Shown in pieces: positions 54,944 through 64,000 of a DNA stretch of 64,000 nucleotides. The DNA lies in assembly GCF_900142925.1 (NCBI RefSeq), contig NZ_FRCN01000012.1, positions 62,001-126,000 on the forward strand, in the 5' to 3' direction. Below the pieces are notes generated by a model. It was not told the origin of the DNA. It saw only the letters and a program-made list of their open reading frames with translations, and ran no database searches. The DNA is from Chitinophaga sp. CF418. Lineage in GTDB: Bacteria; Bacteroidota; Bacteroidia; Chitinophagales; Chitinophagaceae. How positions within the stretch are numbered: the first letter of the stretch is position 1; each line of letters starts with the position of its first letter. The translations under genes and the position numbers were made by a program.

Positions 54944-56688
54944 TGGAAACATATTACATCGGTCTTTCAAATACATTCCACGACTCCTCTATTGCTATTA
55001 TGAACAATCAGGGAGAGGTCTTATTCGCAGAAGCGACAGAAAGGAAACTGCAATACAAACGGGGCCTGAGTTGTCCTGCCGATAATTTCGACATTGGCCG
55101 TACCCTTAAAAAGTATTGTAAACGAGGCGCCTCGTTCGTGGTAGCCACTTCATGGAGCCAGGACTACCTGCAATTTCTGGACAGACTGGAAGGACTCGGA
55201 TTCTTCTCTGAAAAGAGCCTGACGAATCCCCTCCTACAGCTGCCCTCCAGGTACATCTTTTCCAAGGCTTCCATTTACACCATCCTCAAGCTGCAGCATC
55301 AGTACCAGAAAAATGCGGGCACGGGGATACTATTGGCTTTACAGCAGCACTTCCCGGAAAGCAGGGTGAGCTTCCGCAGTTATTCCCACCACCTGGCGCA
55401 CGCTGCTTATGCCTGTTATACCAGTCCCTATGAAAATGCAGCCTGCGCAGTCATAGACGGCTACGGGGAAGGTGGTTCCATTTCCATTTACCATTATGAA
55501 CATGACAAACTGAAGGAAGTCAGGTTGCATAAAGGGCCGCAAAGTCTGGGCTGGCTGTATGAAATGATCACCACCCTGTGCGGATTTGACTGGTTCACCG
55601 GTGAGGAATGGAAAGTGATGGGACTTGCGCCTTACGGCAAGATCATCCCGGAGGCATATCAACTCATAAAAGAATTATGCTGGTATGAAAACCTGCGACT
55701 ACACTATCCTCCTGTAGAAAGGATCATCACTATATTAAGAGAGCTGGAAGCATTTAAACGGGCGCCCGACAGCGATCCATGGACGGCAGCAGACCTGGCG
55801 TTTACAGGCCAGACTTGTTTCGCGGAATTAACCACGGCTATGCTGAAAGACGTGGAATCACTGAAGCTCTCGCCCAACCTCGTTATTGGTGGTGGCTGCG
55901 GACTAAATTCCTCCTTTAACGGGACGGTTACCAGCACCACAGGCTTCAGCAAACTATTCGTTCCTTCCGCCCCTGCGGATGATGGCAACTCCATAGGCGC
56001 GGCCATGCTTGCCCTGAAAGAGGATAATCCCGCCCTTAAACTGGGTAGCAAATCTTTCTTCACGCCATACCTGGGTTCTGCCATCCAGGAAGACGCCATC
56101 AAACGGATGTTACAGTTGGGAAAAGTCAGCAATATCCGTCACCTGCCACTCAGCATACATAAAGAGACCGCCGCAAAACTGGCAGAGGGCAAACTGGTGG
56201 CCTGGGTACAGGGAAGGGCAGAATTCGGTCCGCGCTCCCTTGGCAATCGCAGCATCCTGGCCGACCCCAGACCGGAAGATATGAAGAATAAGATCAACTC
56301 AATGGTAAAGTTCAGGGAAGAATTCCGCCCCTTTGCGCCATCTATCTTACATGAATTCGGAGATACTTACTTTGAGAATTACGAAGAGACACCGTATATG
56401 GAGCGGACGCTCATTTTCAGGAAAGACGTGAAGAGCAAAGTGCCTGCAGTAGTCCACGCTAATCATACCGGCAGACTACAGACAGTGAAAAAGGAATGGA
56501 ATGCCTCTTACTATAAACTGATCAAATCGTTCTATGACATCACAGGCATCCCCATTGTACTCAACACCAGTTTAAATATAATGGGGAAACCTATACTGCA
56601 TTCACTGGAAGACGCCATCGGGATGTTCTATACTACAGGCCTGGATGTGTTGGTAGTGAATGATTATATGATAGAGAAACAAAGCTAA
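54943..56688 (+). CDS. O-carbamoyltransferase (NodU/CmcH/TobZ family)
   Basis: 581 residues. The N-terminal Kae1-like domain carries the metal motif H149-H150-x2-H153 (SHHLAHA) and DGYGEGGS. The C-terminal YrdC-like domain has WVQGRAEFGPRSLGNRSIL and FREEFRPFAPSIL, both diagnostic of the family. These enzymes make carbamoyl-adenylate from carbamoyl phosphate and ATP and transfer the carbamoyl group to a hydroxyl of a natural product. The start overlaps the PKS stop by one nucleotide, tying it to the pathway. The acceptor is probably the beta-hydroxyl made by the KR or the Thr side chain; this is inferred. Confidence 0.93.
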   Translation: METYYIGLSNTFHDSSIAIMNNQGEVLFAEATERKLQYKRGLSCPADNFDIGRTLKKYCKRGASFVVATSWSQDYLQFLDRLEGLGFFSEKSLTNPLLQLPSRYIFSKASIYTILKLQHQYQKNAGTGILLALQQHFPESRVSFRSYSHHLAHAAYACYTSPYENAACAVIDGYGEGGSISIYHYEHDKLKEVRLHKGPQSLGWLYEMITTLCGFDWFTGEEWKVMGLAPYGKIIPEAYQLIKELCWYENLRLHYPPVERIITILRELEAFKRAPDSDPWTAADLAFTGQTCFAELTTAMLKDVESLKLSPNLVIGGGCGLNSSFNGTVTSTTGFSKLFVPSAPADDGNSIGAAMLALKEDNPALKLGSKSFFTPYLGSAIQEDAIKRMLQLGKVSNIRHLPLSIHKETAAKLAEGKLVAWVQGRAEFGPRSLGNRSILADPRPEDMKNKINSMVKFREEFRPFAPSILHEFGDTYFENYEETPYMERTLIFRKDVKSKVPAVVHANHTGRLQTVKKEWNASYYKLIKSFYDITGIPIVLNTSLNIMGKPILHSLEDAIGMFYTTGLDVLVVNDYMIEKQS

Positions 56689-59600
56689 GAGAATATTTCA
56701 TGAAGGATCTCCATATATACCTGTAAGTTCTGCGCCAGATGTTCGCGGTCAAGCATGGATATATGGGGACCTTTTCCTTTATGCACCATTACCCTGCCTT
56801 TAGTCACCTCTTTCCAGGCAGACCAACGCTCTGGCTTATTACTGTTTTCCTCTGAGCTGATGTAAAATATATCGGCATGTACCATGCCCTTATCTTCCAG
56901 CTGATGGATAAACCTGGTAGAAGCTTCAATACGCCGACGCATAACGGCTGCCATTTCGGGAGAACTGATCACCGCTTTCGCCCTTGGATCGTCCAGGTAA
57001 TCTGTAGCGATCTGCCTGATCATGGACTCTTCCAGCGGCTCCGCTGCCAGGAATCGTCTTGAATCCAGGAATACCAGTGCGCTGACCCTTCTTCCGGCTT
57101 TCTCCAGCACCTGTGCCACATGATAACCCAGGCTTCCTCCGGCAGAGAATCCACAGAACACAAGCGGCCCCAGGGGCTGCAGCTCCTGCACTATTGCCGC
57201 CATTTTTGCCAGCGTATCTTCTTCGATGAAGTTAATGCCGATCACCCGGAAGCCTTCCAGCTGTTCCGCCAGTTTTCCGAAGCCTATTGCGTAACCGACG
57301 GCAGGCGGGAAGAAGAATATTGTTTTATTCGCAGGCCCATCTTTCAATACTACATAGTCTGCCTCCACCTGTTGCTTCATGCCAGCCATATATTGTCTGA
57401 TGCAAGCTGCAAAATCTTTCAGCACAGGGTCCTGGTACAACTGTATCACCGGCAGTTTCACATTGAATTTCGCCTGTACAGCACTGATGATACGGAAAGA
57501 CATCAGGCTGTGACCACCGCATTCAAAGAAGTTATCCTGCGGGGAAACAGGCTGTCCCAATTCCCTGCTCCATAAAACGATGAGGTATTGTTCTATTTCA
57601 TCATCGCTTTCTGTAACAGCAACACTGGCGCCAGGCGGCGGCAGCTTTCGCTTGTCCACTTTACCGTTTGCTGTCAATGGCAATGTGGTAAGCGGAATGA
57701 AGTATTGTGGAATAAAATGAGCGGGAAGCGTCAATCCCAGGAATGAGCGAAGCTCTTTTACTGGCAGGGGCTCTCCCTTAAATATAATATAGGCAGCAAG
57801 AGAAGTAGTGCCCGTCACATCAACAGGGATCACGCAGGCCTGCCTGATGGCAGGATGTTCCTGTAAGCGGCAGACTATCTCTCCCGGTTCTATACGGTAA
57901 CCCCGTACTTTTACCTGGTCGTCTATCCTTCCCCCAAACTCCAGTATACCGGCAGGTAACCAGCGACCAGTATCCCCGCTCCGGTAGAGTTTCCCTTCAT
58001 CGTTCAGGGGATGGGTAATAAATTTTGCAGCTGTCAGTTCACGATTATTATAATACCCGGCAGACACACCGTCCCCCCCTACACAGATCTCTCCAAAAAC
58101 ACCCTCCGGGCAAAGCTGCAGCTGCTTATTCATGATGTATACAGCTGCTCCCGGCAATGGCGTACCAATATAGGAGCTTCCATCGGCATGTAATATCTCC
58201 TCATCTGTCACGCGGTGCCAGGTAACATGTACTGTTGTTTCCGTTATACCGTAAAGGTTATACAAAGCCACCTGCTCATGTTCCGGAACGCTCAGCCATT
58301 TGCGCAACTTCGTAAAATCCAGCACGTCTCCACCAAATATCACCATACGTAGGTCACGGATCCTGATAACATCCAGCAATCCGTAAAATGAAGATGGTGT
58401 CTGGTTCAAAATAGTGATCCCTTTCTCTTCCAGCAGGCGGCAGAACAGACCTGTATCCCGTACCTGGTCGCGGTCAGGGATATAGAGCGATCCGCCGTTC
58501 ACCAATGCACCATACATCTCCCATACGGAAAAGTCAAATGCAGCGGAATGCGCCATGATCCATTTGTCTGTAGAAGAAATGTCTAACCAGGGTTCCTGCT
58601 GCAGGAACAGGTGTTGCAGGTTGCTATGCTTTACCTGGCAGCCTTTAGGTTTGCCAGTTGAACCCGAGGTATAGATAATATAGGCTATATCATCACCGCT
58701 GATGACCGGCATCTTTACAGCCAGTATAACTGGCGGCACATCTTCCATCAGAATAAGTGGTACGCCACTCAATGCAGTTGAAAATGCCCGGTTGCTGATC
58801 ATCGCTTTGGCATCACTATCAACAGCGATATACATTTTTCTGTCTTCCGGATACTCAACGTCTACGGGCACGTATGTTGCACCTGCCTTAAGTACCGCCA
58901 GCATGGCGATAACCAATTCTACAGAGGGAGGAAGACAGATCAGTACATGATCACCCTTGCGGATATTATGCTTACTTATCAACCAGCCCGCCAGTCGCTG
59001 TACATGCAATTGTATATCGGCGTAAGAAACTGCCTGGTGTTGATCTTCCAGCGCAATCTTTTGAGGACAGACCATCGTAACTGCTTCAATAGCAGTAACA
59101 ATGTTCACAGCAGGCTCATAACTGCCATAGGGTTCTCCAGCCTTCAGTAATGCCAGTCTTTCCTCCTCTGGTACGATATCCAGATCAGTTACCTTTCCTT
59201 CAGGATCATCCACCATATTTTGCAATACCTGTACAAGACAGTCCGCTATTTTCGCAATGGCTTCATCTGTATATTTATTCCTGTTGTACATGAAATTGAC
59301 AATACAGGAAGTACCGGGGTATACCACTACAGCCAGCGGATATCCTACCTGTGCCGCCCCGTATTCTGAAGTAATCGAGATATTGGTATTGGCTATGGAT
59401 TTCTCCATGTTACTCAACGGGTAATTTTCAAAGATCAGCACATGGTCCAGCAGTTCTTTTTTAAGTGCAGAGCAGGCCTGTATTTCTGCCAGTGAAAGGT
59501 ATTGATGTTCCTGGATGTCGAACAGGTATTGCCTTGCTGCAGCCAGCAATGAAGCAATGGTATGCTCATCCCAGCGGATACGTACGGGGAGTGTATTGAT

Positions 59601-62600
59601 AAAAAGCCCCAGTAAGTCTTCAAAGCCTTCCATTTCATATGGTCTGCCCGCCACAGTTATGCCAAATACGACATCATTGGTATTGTTGTAATTACCCAAC
59701 AAAATTCCCCAGGCCACCTGCATAAAAGTGCTGGCTGTGAGCTTGAATTTTGTGCACAACGCACCGATCTGCGCAGTCAGGGTCTCCGGCAGGGTAATAG
59801 CCTGTTCTCCTGCATCATAGGCAGCATGATGTGCACTTGTTGCAGGGATGGTAGCCAGCGTATCATACCCTCGCAGATAACCGCTCCAGAATGTACGGGA
59901 AGCTCCAAGGTCTTTCGCCTGTATCCAGTCAAGGTATTTCGTAAATGAAGTGGACTTTCTCCAGGTGTGTTCCCTACCCATACACAAAGCCTCATAAGAG
60001 GCCATTATCTGCAGTATGATCAGCTGGAAGCACCATCCGTCCATGATGATATGATGGTATGCCAGCAACAGCTGCGCCCCCTCCGGCTGCAGGAATATTT
60101 TCACTTTCAGTACAGGCCCTGCCGACAGGTCAAGCCCTTCTTCCAGCCATTTCTTTTTAGTACCGGCAACATCATCACCTGCTGTGATCTCTACAGGTGA
60201 AGTATCATCATCGCTGATAGTGCAGTAGAAATAATGGTCTTCGCCTGTAAAGAAACGGAGACGTAAGATATCAAACTGCTGTATGGCACTGTCGATAGCC
60301 TTCTTCATCAATGCCGGCTGCAATTCTCCTGTGATGTGGAAATGCCTGATGATATAATTGGCGGCAGATTCAGGGAATACCTTGTAGTGGTAATACATGG
60401 CGTCCTGCATGGGTAGAAGACGGTAATGGCCGGCAACAGGCTTTCCCGGCCGTAAGTGGGTTGCCAATGCGCTTACGGTGGTATAGTTGAATATATCGGG
60501 CAGCTGGCAATTCAGCCCCTTCCTGTTCAATTTCGCCACTATCTGAATGGCCTTGATAGAATCTCCGCCTGAGGCAAAGAAATCGCTGTCTGCATGGATA
60601 TGTAGCCCCAATACTTCAGACCATATCCCCGCAATAATACTTTCCGTTGCATTCAGCTGACTATCGTCGAATGGTTTCTTATCCAGGTACTGGTAAGGAT
60701 CAGGGAACCTGTTCTCATCTACCTTGCCGTTTGCCGTAAGTGGCAGCTTGTCCAGCCTGATAAAGAAGGCGGGTATCATATATTCAGGCAGTACTTTCAG
60801 CAGCTCCTTACGCCAGGCTGGTTGATCTACCGCTGTATCAGACAGGTAATAACATACCAGTTCTTCTCCGAATGAGTGCGATGGCATCAGACGGAGGAAG
60901 ACTTCGTTCACTCCCGGGAACTGCAATGCCTTCCTGATCTCTCCCAGCTCTACCCTGTGCCCGTGGATCTTTACCTGGTTGTCTTTTCGTCCTTCGAGGC
61001 AAACAGTGCCGTCTGCCATCCAGCAACCCATGTCGCCGGAATGATATACCCGCACCGTTCTGCCATTCAGTACAATCTCCCCGAACTTTTCGCTGTTCAG
61101 CGCATCCCGGTTGTAATATCCTTTTGTCAGGCCCTTACCGGCTATCAGTATCTCTCCCTTTTCACCGGGCACACAGAACTCTCCGGCATCATTCATAATA
61201 AATACTTCATTGCCGCCAACAGGTTTCCCTATCACTGGCCTGGCCGCAAAATCAGGCAGACTGACAGGCTGATATAAAGTACCAATAGTGGTTTCCGTAG
61301 GACCATAATGATTAACAAACTGTATATCCGGTTTTATTGCTGCAAAACGCTGTATGCCTGCTATATCTATTTTCTCACCGCCTGAAAATACCAGGCGCAG
61401 GGAGGAATCGCTCAATGACGCTACATTTTCTGCCTGCAGGAGTAAATAACAAATAGAAGGTGTCAGTTTCAGGAAGGTGATCTTTTGCTCCCTGATATAT
61501 GCGATTATCCAGTCAGCATCCTGTCTTTTCTCTGCAGGAATGATGTGCACCGCTGCACCAGTGGTCAGGCATCCCCAGAGGCTCGTATAGCCCAGGTCAT
61601 AGGCATAAGAAGCCTGCAGGATACTCTGATCATTCTGCGTCAGATGAAATGCCTGCTGCAGCCAGTCCGTGTAATTCAACAGGTTATTACCGCTGACCAT
61701 CACGCCTTTCGGTACACCGGTAGTGCCGGAGGTATAGATCATGCAGGCAGTTTCCTCGCCGGTAAACTGAAAAGGCACATGCACCAGCTCCTGCTGTTTC
61801 CATAACTGCTTAAAACGGATCGCCCTTATATGGTAATCAGCTTGCTCTTCATTGATAAGCAGCCATTGCAGTGAGGAATCTGACAGTATCTGTTGAATTC
61901 TGGCAGGAGGATTTCCCGCATCTATCGGCACATATGCCGCACCGGCTTTCATGATGGCCAATAGGGCTACCGGTAACCAGTGATCTTCCGGCATCATCAC
62001 GCCGACAAAATCGCCTGCTGAAACCCCGTAATGGTCAATCAGTACTGCCGCCGCTTTATCCGAATAGTCATCCAGTTCTTTGTAGCTAAGACTTCCCGAA
62101 AGACTACGTACAGCGGTATGCTCCGGAAACTGTAAGGCAATGTCCTTACATGCCTCCACGATATGCAGGAACCTGCTTTCTACTTTGACGGAAGCCCTGC
62201 ATACTTTCTCCGCAAATGAAGTACGTAAGAGATCCAGTTGGCTTCCTCCTGCCCCACGGTCATTTAAAAGGGCGATGTATAGCTCCTGCATCTGCCGGAT
62301 ATCTTCTATCCTGAAATAATCCGGATGATAAAGGAATATCACCCTTATCCCCGCATCATCGTTGATAACCTGACACTTCAGCTTTCTGCCCTGCAGCCAT
62401 TGCAATCCTTCTGCTGTAGTATTCAGCGATAAGTAGCTAAACTGATAGTCAAACACCTGCTCAGCCGCATGGTAGAACTGAAAAGCCTTCATGTTGTGAA
62501 GGATATCCCCGGCTACCCCTAACCGGCTGTAAGTACAGGGCAGTACCTTACTCAATAATCCCACAGTACTTTCCAGTTCGTCAAATTCCCTTCCATGACA

Positions 62601-63320
62601 TTCCACTCCGACGACATAGGACTCACTATCTGTCAGCAATTGCAACATATCGAGGAATCTGGCGAAAAAGATGCTTTCCTCATCGCCTATATGATCACTT
62701 AGTTCAGCAGGTAATACAATAGTGTTTGTTGCAATATCCTGCTGATGACCGCTATTTTTTAATTCGTTATGCAAAATGGGCTGCGCGCCTTTATACTGTG
62801 CATTCCAAAAAGCGGAGGCTTCGGTCAGGTCTTCACTATCCTGCAACTGATGTTGCCATTCCGCATATTGCAGGTAGCCAATTTCTTCTTCGGGTATAGT
62901 GCCCTTTTCCAGCAGCTCAATGAGTTGCTGCTGTACAACATACAAGCTGCTGATGTCTGCCACCAGTGGATTTACAAGCATTCCCACATTTATTTCACTC
63001 TCCCCCTGCTGGAGAAAGACACGCACAACCGGGTCTCCTATACTAACCCGCTCCACTTCACCTGGCAGCGATTTTCCTCCGGAAAATGAGATGGTCACAT
63101 CCTGTCCTGCGGACTGTAACCATTCTCCCTGCTCACTTTCATAAACAGACAGTTTGAACGCTTCATAACAGTCCAGCAATTGAATAATAGAAAGCTCCAC
63201 ATCTTTCAGCGTAAAACGCCCCGGCAATGAGAAAACCAGTTTATTATAAAAAAGATCATTCTTTGAACGAAGCAGAGATTGTTGCTGGGAGGATAACCTG
63301 TATGCAAACGTGGTGTTCAT
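56685..63320 (-). CDS. Two-module NRPS: C-like, A(Asp), PCP, C, A(Thr), PCP, TE
   Basis: 2211 residues. An N-terminal condensation-like domain (about 1-380) has N117-P118-x3-D122 where HHxxxDG is expected, so it lacks the catalytic His. A1 (about 395-870) has SGTTGVPKG, and pocket residues read by manual alignment to GrsA give D-L-T-K-F-G-H-I-G, close to the aspartate code. PCP1 carries Ser921 (GGDSIKA). A complete C domain (about 965-1390) has catalytic His1090 (HHIIMDGW). A2 (about 1425-1860) gives D-F-W-N-I-G-L-V-H, close to threonine. PCP2 carries Ser1938, and the thioesterase has Ser2059 (GFSAGG). It converges on the carbamoyltransferase with a 4-nt stop overlap. No epimerase, oxidase or methyltransferase is present. 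Confidence 0.93.
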   Translation of the reverse strand: MNTTFAYRLSSQQQSLLRSKNDLFYNKLVFSLPGRFTLKDVELSIIQLLDCYEAFKLSVYESEQGEWLQSAGQDVTISFSGGKSLPGEVERVSIGDPVVRVFLQQGESEINVGMLVNPLVADISSLYVVQQQLIELLEKGTIPEEEIGYLQYAEWQHQLQDSEDLTEASAFWNAQYKGAQPILHNELKNSGHQQDIATNTIVLPAELSDHIGDEESIFFARFLDMLQLLTDSESYVVGVECHGREFDELESTVGLLSKVLPCTYSRLGVAGDILHNMKAFQFYHAAEQVFDYQFSYLSLNTTAEGLQWLQGRKLKCQVINDDAGIRVIFLYHPDYFRIEDIRQMQELYIALLNDRGAGGSQLDLLRTSFAEKVCRASVKVESRFLHIVEACKDIALQFPEHTAVRSLSGSLSYKELDDYSDKAAAVLIDHYGVSAGDFVGVMMPEDHWLPVALLAIMKAGAAYVPIDAGNPPARIQQILSDSSLQWLLINEEQADYHIRAIRFKQLWKQQELVHVPFQFTGEETACMIYTSGTTGVPKGVMVSGNNLLNYTDWLQQAFHLTQNDQSILQASYAYDLGYTSLWGCLTTGAAVHIIPAEKRQDADWIIAYIREQKITFLKLTPSICYLLLQAENVASLSDSSLRLVFSGGEKIDIAGIQRFAAIKPDIQFVNHYGPTETTIGTLYQPVSLPDFAARPVIGKPVGGNEVFIMNDAGEFCVPGEKGEILIAGKGLTKGYYNRDALNSEKFGEIVLNGRTVRVYHSGDMGCWMADGTVCLEGRKDNQVKIHGHRVELGEIRKALQFPGVNEVFLRLMPSHSFGEELVCYYLSDTAVDQPAWRKELLKVLPEYMIPAFFIRLDKLPLTANGKVDENRFPDPYQYLDKKPFDDSQLNATESIIAGIWSEVLGLHIHADSDFFASGGDSIKAIQIVAKLNRKGLNCQLPDIFNYTTVSALATHLRPGKPVAGHYRLLPMQDAMYYHYKVFPESAANYIIRHFHITGELQPALMKKAIDSAIQQFDILRLRFFTGEDHYFYCTISDDDTSPVEITAGDDVAGTKKKWLEEGLDLSAGPVLKVKIFLQPEGAQLLLAYHHIIMDGWCFQLIILQIMASYEALCMGREHTWRKSTSFTKYLDWIQAKDLGASRTFWSGYLRGYDTLATIPATSAHHAAYDAGEQAITLPETLTAQIGALCTKFKLTASTFMQVAWGILLGNYNNTNDVVFGITVAGRPYEMEGFEDLLGLFINTLPVRIRWDEHTIASLLAAARQYLFDIQEHQYLSLAEIQACSALKKELLDHVLIFENYPLSNMEKSIANTNISITSEYGAAQVGYPLAVVVYPGTSCIVNFMYNRNKYTDEAIAKIADCLVQVLQNMVDDPEGKVTDLDIVPEEERLALLKAGEPYGSYEPAVNIVTAIEAVTMVCPQKIALEDQHQAVSYADIQLHVQRLAGWLISKHNIRKGDHVLICLPPSVELVIAMLAVLKAGATYVPVDVEYPEDRKMYIAVDSDAKAMISNRAFSTALSGVPLILMEDVPPVILAVKMPVISGDDIAYIIYTSGSTGKPKGCQVKHSNLQHLFLQQEPWLDISSTDKWIMAHSAAFDFSVWEMYGALVNGGSLYIPDRDQVRDTGLFCRLLEEKGITILNQTPSSFYGLLDVIRIRDLRMVIFGGDVLDFTKLRKWLSVPEHEQVALYNLYGITETTVHVTWHRVTDEEILHADGSSYIGTPLPGAAVYIMNKQLQLCPEGVFGEICVGGDGVSAGYYNNRELTAAKFITHPLNDEGKLYRSGDTGRWLPAGILEFGGRIDDQVKVRGYRIEPGEIVCRLQEHPAIRQACVIPVDVTGTTSLAAYIIFKGEPLPVKELRSFLGLTLPAHFIPQYFIPLTTLPLTANGKVDKRKLPPPGASVAVTESDDEIEQYLIVLWSRELGQPVSPQDNFFECGGHSLMSFRIISAVQAKFNVKLPVIQLYQDPVLKDFAACIRQYMAGMKQQVEADYVVLKDGPANKTIFFFPPAVGYAIGFGKLAEQLEGFRVIGINFIEEDTLAKMAAIVQELQPLGPLVFCGFSAGGSLGYHVAQVLEKAGRRVSALVFLDSRRFLAAEPLEESMIRQIATDYLDDPRAKAVISSPEMAAVMRRRIEASTRFIHQLEDKGMVHADIFYISSEENSNKPERWSAWKEVTKGRVMVHKGKGPHISMLDREHLAQNLQVYMEILHEIFS

Positions 63321-63335
63321 TGTATCTTCAGTTTA

Positions 63336-64000
63336 TTAAAGCGGTTTATATTGGATCAGGTCGGGGTAAAAACGTTCTGCCTTTCGCATATAAGCATCAA
63401 ATTCTATCTGCAGCCCCAGCGGATTAGCGATCCATTGCCTGGTAAGCCTGGCTACCTCCGGATCTACCAGTTTGACAGTGCCGGCATGCATAGCCATCAG
63501 GTTGGCCTCGCATGACTGTTCTGCTGCGATCATGAGGATGGCTGCTGTCTCTAGTTCCGCCGCCATGGTAAGGGTACCATGATTGCGCAGCAACAACGTA
63601 TGATTATTGCCAGCAGCGTCTACGAGTTTCCGTCCTTCTTCGAGAGACAACACCGGGCCGTTATATTCATCGTATAATGCATGGTCTTCAAAGAACATAC
63701 AGCTCGTCTGGTTCACAGGGTGTATATGCCTGCCGAGGGAGGCATACAAGGTGGCATGCGGCGAGTGCGTATGTACGATACAATGCGTATCTGGCCGTCC
63801 CTGGTGCAGGGCTGCATGGATACAGAAACCAGCCACATTCACCGGATAATCTCCTTCCAGTACATTCCCCTTTCCATCTACCGTGATCAGGTTATCGGGC
63901 GTAACCTCTTCAAAGAAAAGCCCGAACGGGTTCACCCAGAAAGCATTTTCCCGGCCCGGTACTTTCATGGAAATGTGTCCGCTGATGCCTTCATCCAGTT
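63336..64000 (-). CDS. Class II aldolase/adducin-family protein, partial at the window edge
   Basis: The frame is open to base 64000 (upstream residues read LDEGISGHIS), so the start lies outside and an internal ATG at 63968 is not the true start. About 221 residues are visible. Metal-binding histidines are present in IVHTHSPHATLYAS and LLRNHGTLT, with the family opening FWVNPFGLFFEEV. Family members include fuculose- and rhamnulose-1-phosphate aldolases and decarboxylases. The stop lies 15 bp before the NRPS start on the same strand, so the gene probably belongs to the biosynthetic operon. A carbon-carbon bond-forming step for a precursor is one possible role. Confidence 0.85.
   Translation of the reverse strand, partial: LDEGISGHISMKVPGRENAFWVNPFGLFFEEVTPDNLITVDGKGNVLEGDYPVNVAGFCIHAALHQGRPDTHCIVHTHSPHATLYASLGRHIHPVNQTSCMFFEDHALYDEYNGPVLSLEEGRKLVDAAGNNHTLLLRNHGTLTMAAELETAAILMIAAEQSCEANLMAMHAGTVKLVDPEVARLTRQWIANPLGLQIEFDAYMRKAERFYPDLIQYKPL

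Overview
The window looks like a chromosomal segment of a Chitinophaga-type member of the phylum Bacteroidota. Evidence is the three SusC/SusD outer-membrane nutrient-uptake pairs, the ECF-sigma/FecR pair, TAnnTTTG-type promoter elements, and the near absence of Shine-Dalgarno sequences. No rRNA, tRNA, CRISPR array or insertion-sequence transposase was seen.

Layout. (1) 1-6.3 kb, minus strand: a polysaccharide-utilization locus (PUL) fragment with SusC, SusD, a small lipoprotein and a DUF4466-type lipoprotein cut by the window edge. Its SusC is preceded by a long leader built from a 185-bp tandem repeat carrying LacI/PurR-like palindromes. (2) 7.4-8.3 kb: a secreted alpha/beta hydrolase. (3) 8.6-15.5 kb: FecR anti-sigma and ECF sigma factor, divergent from a SusC with a signalling STN domain plus SusD, ended by a strong terminator. 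(4) 15.6-17.4 kb: small exported protein, MauE/DoxX-like membrane protein, and a LexA/S26-fold peptidase, with repeat-rich spacers including two giant hairpins at 17.62-17.88 kb. (5) 17.9-32.9 kb: an AraC regulator divergent from an L-fucose PUL comprising SusC, SusD, two discoidin-type surface lipoproteins, a GH95 alpha-L-fucosidase, L-fuconate dehydratase, a sodium/solute symporter and an SDR dehydrogenase. Together these release fucose, import it and oxidise it without phosphorylation. (6) 32.9-36.8 kb: a palindromic repeat element, an ATP-grasp gene remnant, and mostly unrecognised small genes including an Imm35/YrhB-like immunity protein. (7) 36.8-46.9 kb: an AsmA-like envelope protein, a two-gene polysaccharide operon whose second gene fuses a processive family-2 glycosyltransferase to two extracytoplasmic glycosidase-like barrels, a DUF4242 protein, and a class I fructose-bisphosphate aldolase.

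(8) 47.0-64.0 kb: a compact biosynthetic gene cluster. On the plus strand are a cyclic-peptide-type ABC exporter, a FAAL-ACP-KS-AT-KR-ACP hybrid synthase and an O-carbamoyltransferase. Converging on it from the minus strand are a two-module NRPS (C-like/A/PCP/C/A/PCP/TE) and a class II aldolase-family gene that runs off the window. Manual reading of the adenylation pockets suggests Asp then Thr. The NRPS N-terminal condensation-like domain has lost its catalytic histidine. The inferred product is an O-carbamoylated, malonate-extended acyl group associated with an Asp-Thr dipeptide. I do not recognise this as a known compound, and it is the best candidate here for an undescribed system, followed by the glycosyltransferase-glycosidase fusion and the giant paired hairpins.
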